A stretch of 7,796 nucleotides of DNA from assembly GCA_012735285.1 (NCBI GenBank), contig JAAYHT010000073.1, positions 1 to 7,796 on the forward strand, written 5' to 3'. The stretch's first letter is position 1; every line of letters starts with the position of its first letter. The translations under genes and the position numbers were made by a program. A model generated the notes under the pieces. It made no database searches. It was not told where the DNA came from and saw only the letters and a program-made list of their open reading frames with translations. The DNA is from Clostridiales bacterium. Its GTDB lineage: Bacteria > Bacillota > Clostridia > Peptostreptococcales > Anaerovoracaceae. Shown here piece by piece: positions 6,157-7,796 of this stretch.

Positions 6157-7127
6157 ATACCTAGGGTAGCAATATAGTCAGCAACATCTTTGATTTGCTG
6201 GCTATCACATTTTTTGAGCAGGTTTTCAGCCATCTCCTTTGAACTGAACCTCGAACCTACAAGTCCCTCTTTAATAATTTCAGGAATATTGGTATCAAGG
6301 GCATCTGTGAATACCTCAACTTTATCAACAATACCCTGCTTGATATTGATATTAAGGTCTATTCCTCCCCATGGAAACCTAGTTTCAGTCATGTAGTCAA
6401 ATTGAATTGTCTCACCTAAACGCCACTCCCAGGATTTATGTTTTTCATAGAGTTTATCGATCTTTCGTCTGCTGTCTTCATCGAAGGATACTTCTTCGAA
6501 GTCTCCATAGTTAGATCTAAAGGACTCTTTTAAAGCTTCAATTGCAGTTTCAACTGTCAGGTCGGGATTGTAGTCAGTCAGATTGCAAACCCTAGATTTC
6601 ACAGATTCTACTCCCTTAGAGCGTATTTTTTCGGCGGAAACATTTAAATAATTTGATAGTCTGTTCATGTCTGTATTGATCAAAAGTGTCCCATGATGTA
6701 GCTCGTTATCGCCTCTTATGCAAAAGGCGTTACCCGAAAACTTCTTACCGTCAACCGATATATCATTTCTACCTGTGTATTCTGCACTAATCCCCATATT
6801 ACGTACAGCATCAAGTACTGTCTTGACCTGACGATCCAGATTGTAGTTTTTCCTATTAGCATGAAAAGAGAAATTTAAATTTTCTATGTCATGGAAAACA
6901 GCGCCTCCTCCAGACATTCTGCGCACCAGTTTTACCTCATCCCGATCCATCTGTTCCAAATTACATTCCTTCCATGCATTTTGGTTGCGACCGATGATAA
7001 CCGCATCATGATTTATATATAAATACAGCAGTACATAATCTCCTTTAAGCTTATTTAAAAAGAATTCATCTAATGCAAGATTCTCCCATGCGTTTAATGA
7101 TGGGGATATATAGTAGTAGTACTTCAT
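6153..7127 (-). CDS. lplA: Lipoate-protein ligase A
   Basis: LplA activates free lipoate with ATP and attaches it to a lysine of lipoyl domains (E2 subunits, GcvH) in the cytoplasm. At 324 aa the protein has both the catalytic domain (about 1-245) and the C-terminal accessory domain, as in full-length LplA. Key motifs are RRMSGGGAVFHD (69-80), the lipoyl-AMP binding signature; GRNDISVDGKKFSGNA (119-134), with the conserved lysine before FSG; and the HHGTLLI strand (144-150). The start ATG at 7127 has AAGGAG 7 bases upstream and overlaps the stop of the preceding gene by 4 bases (ATGA), so it is the last visible gene of a ubiX operon. Its TAG stop overlaps the activator's TAA on the other strand. 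A role in octanoate transfer is possible, but the two-domain layout favours a true ligase. Confidence 0.92.
   Translation of the reverse strand: MKYYYYISPSLNAWENLALDEFFLNKLKGDYVLLYLYINHDAVIIGRNQNAWKECNLEQMDRDEVKLVRRMSGGGAVFHDIENLNFSFHANRKNYNLDRQVKTVLDAVRNMGISAEYTGRNDISVDGKKFSGNAFCIRGDNELHHGTLLINTDMNRLSNYLNVSAEKIRSKGVESVKSRVCNLTDYNPDLTVETAIEALKESFRSNYGDFEEVSFDEDSRRKIDKLYEKHKSWEWRLGETIQFDYMTETRFPWGGIDLNINIKQGIVDKVEVFTDALDTNIPEIIKEGLVGSRFSSKEMAENLLKKCDSQQIKDVADYIATLGI
6174..6215 (+). terminator. Probable intrinsic terminator of the activator gene, inside antisense lplA
   Basis: On the plus strand ATAGTCAGCAA (6174-6184) pairs with TTGCTGGCTAT (6195-6205) in an 11-bp stem with one G-U pair and a 10-base loop. 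Four bases later comes a run of six T (6210-6215). It starts 18 bases after the activator stop and lies entirely within the C-terminal codons of the oppositely oriented lplA. The gap before the T run and the modest GC content make it moderate in strength. Confidence 0.5.
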
Positions 7128-7537
7128 TTCTGTTCTCCTTTTCTCGCATGTTTCTCTAATTCTATTAATAAAGAGTTTAATAGGTCCTTAGATATTTTTT
7201 TAATCTCATCTATTTGATCAGATGAGGCATTATCAATATGTATTCCTGCAGAAACCGTTACTACACAATCGTATTTAATGCAAACAGCTTCTGAGAATAT
7301 CTTGGCTACAATATCGTCCTTATGACCTATGCAGTTAAAAACTGAAGTAGTGCAGCTCCTCTTATTAGGATCTTCTAAGCTTGCCCTTGGTATGCTAATA
7401 GCAACAGAGCCTATATGGGGATCTGTACCCCCTCCAACATATATATTGATACCCTGAAAAGTACCGCTTACACTTGCAAACAGTTTATAGGGCGGTTTGC
7501 CTGCGGTAAGCTCAAAACAGTTAATATAACTCATCAT
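7124..7537 (-). CDS. Small LpdD-like protein associated with UbiX/UbiD decarboxylase systems
   Basis: This is a 137 aa soluble protein with no signal peptide or membrane segment. I recognise it as resembling the LpdD-like family, proposed prenylated-flavin chaperones found beside UbiX and UbiD genes; the family assignment is from memory of its motifs. Conserved-looking motifs are GGGTDPHIGSVAISIPR (35-51), GHKDDIVAK (71-79) and AGIHIDNAS (97-105), separated by a TTSVFNC strand. The C terminus is a charged helix. I placed the start at ATG 7537, which overlaps the ubiX stop by one base (TAATG) with GGGA 6 bases upstream. The ATG at 7549, 12 bases earlier, lacks a ribosome binding site. ATG 7534 is also possible. 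Tight coupling to ubiX and lplA on both sides supports a role in prenyl-FMN enzyme maturation, but the biochemical function is inferred. Confidence 0.72.
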   Translation of the reverse strand: MMSYINCFELTAGKPPYKLFASVSGTFQGINIYVGGGTDPHIGSVAISIPRASLEDPNKRSCTTSVFNCIGHKDDIVAKIFSEAVCIKYDCVVTVSAGIHIDNASSDQIDEIKKISKDLLNSLLIELEKHARKGEQK

Positions 7538-7796
7538 TAACCGTCCCATCTATATAATAGTTCTGATTCAATATCAAATTGATCTAACACCCTGCCCACT
7601 GTCTGATTTATAATATCCCCCAATGTAGAAGGATTATTATAGAATGCAGGAACCGGTGGCATAATGATGGTTCCCATTCTTGACAGCTTAAGCATGTTTT
7701 CAAGGTGAATGGTGTTAAGGGGGGTTTCCCTTGTTACCAGTAGCAGTTTCCTACGCTCCTTTAAGCATACATCCGCTGCACGGCTTATAAGGTCGC
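7537..7796 (-). CDS. ubiX: UbiX-family flavin prenyltransferase (C-terminal part, 5' end beyond window)
   Basis: Reading the minus strand from base 7794 gives 85 codons ending in TAA at 7539-7537. The sequence contains the UbiX C-terminal signatures: LISRAADVCLKERRKLLLV, then TRETPL, HLENMLKLS and the PPVPAFYNNPSTL segment. UbiX links dimethylallyl phosphate to FMN to make prenyl-FMN, the cofactor of UbiD-type reversible decarboxylases. The RETPL and PAFY..P stretches belong to the conserved active-site region of the family. The N-terminal flavin-binding half lies outside the window, so integrity of the whole gene cannot be judged. The stop overlaps the start of the LpdD-like gene by one base. 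A UbiD partner is expected nearby, upstream of this gene on the minus strand, but is not seen here. Confidence 0.9.
   Translation of the reverse strand, partial: DLISRAADVCLKERRKLLLVTRETPLNTIHLENMLKLSRMGTIIMPPVPAFYNNPSTLGDIINQTVGRVLDQFDIESELLYRWDG

Overview
The window looks like a chromosomal stretch from a low-GC Gram-positive bacterium, most likely an anaerobic member of Clostridia. This is inferred from AT-rich intergenic DNA, strong purine-rich ribosome binding sites, consensus sigma-A-type promoters, AcoR-type sigma-54 activator architecture and the general flavour of the proteins. No rRNA, tRNA, mobile element or CRISPR array is visible, and there is no gene-free stretch longer than about 110 bases.

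Plus strand, left part (1-1951): the 3' end of an SsuA/ThiY/NMT1-type substrate-binding protein, its membrane permease and a compact ATPase. They overlap one another and form one ABC importer operon for a small organic solute. The substrate cannot be read from sequence.

Plus strand, middle (1943-4072): a consensus promoter (TTGACA-N18-TACAAT) starts inside the last codons of the ATPase gene. It precedes a leader of about 80 nt with a perfect 15-bp palindrome, then an M20-family N-carbamoyl-amino-acid hydrolase/allantoate amidohydrolase. A strong intrinsic terminator follows, and only 20 bases later an ammonia-dependent NAD+ synthetase (nadE) begins.

Plus strand, right part (4082-6156): an extended -10 promoter and a sigma-54-dependent activator with GAF, PAS, AAA+ and Fis-type HTH domains. 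Its stop codon overlaps the stop codon of the convergent lplA gene, and its likely terminator lies inside the antisense of lplA.

Minus strand (7796 down to 6153): the C-terminal part of UbiX (flavin prenyltransferase), a small LpdD-like protein associated with UbiX/UbiD systems, and a lipoate-protein ligase. All are joined by 1-4 base stop/start overlaps, so they are probably translationally coupled.

Taken together (inference), this is an accessory catabolic locus. An importer and a ureido-group hydrolase act on a nitrogenous small molecule. A ligand-sensing sigma-54 activator probably controls neighbouring genes. A co-transcribed cofactor module (prenyl-FMN synthesis plus lipoylation) probably serves a UbiD-type decarboxylase and/or a lipoyl-dependent complex encoded outside the window. 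Each gene family is recognisable; the combination, rather than any single gene, is the unusual part.
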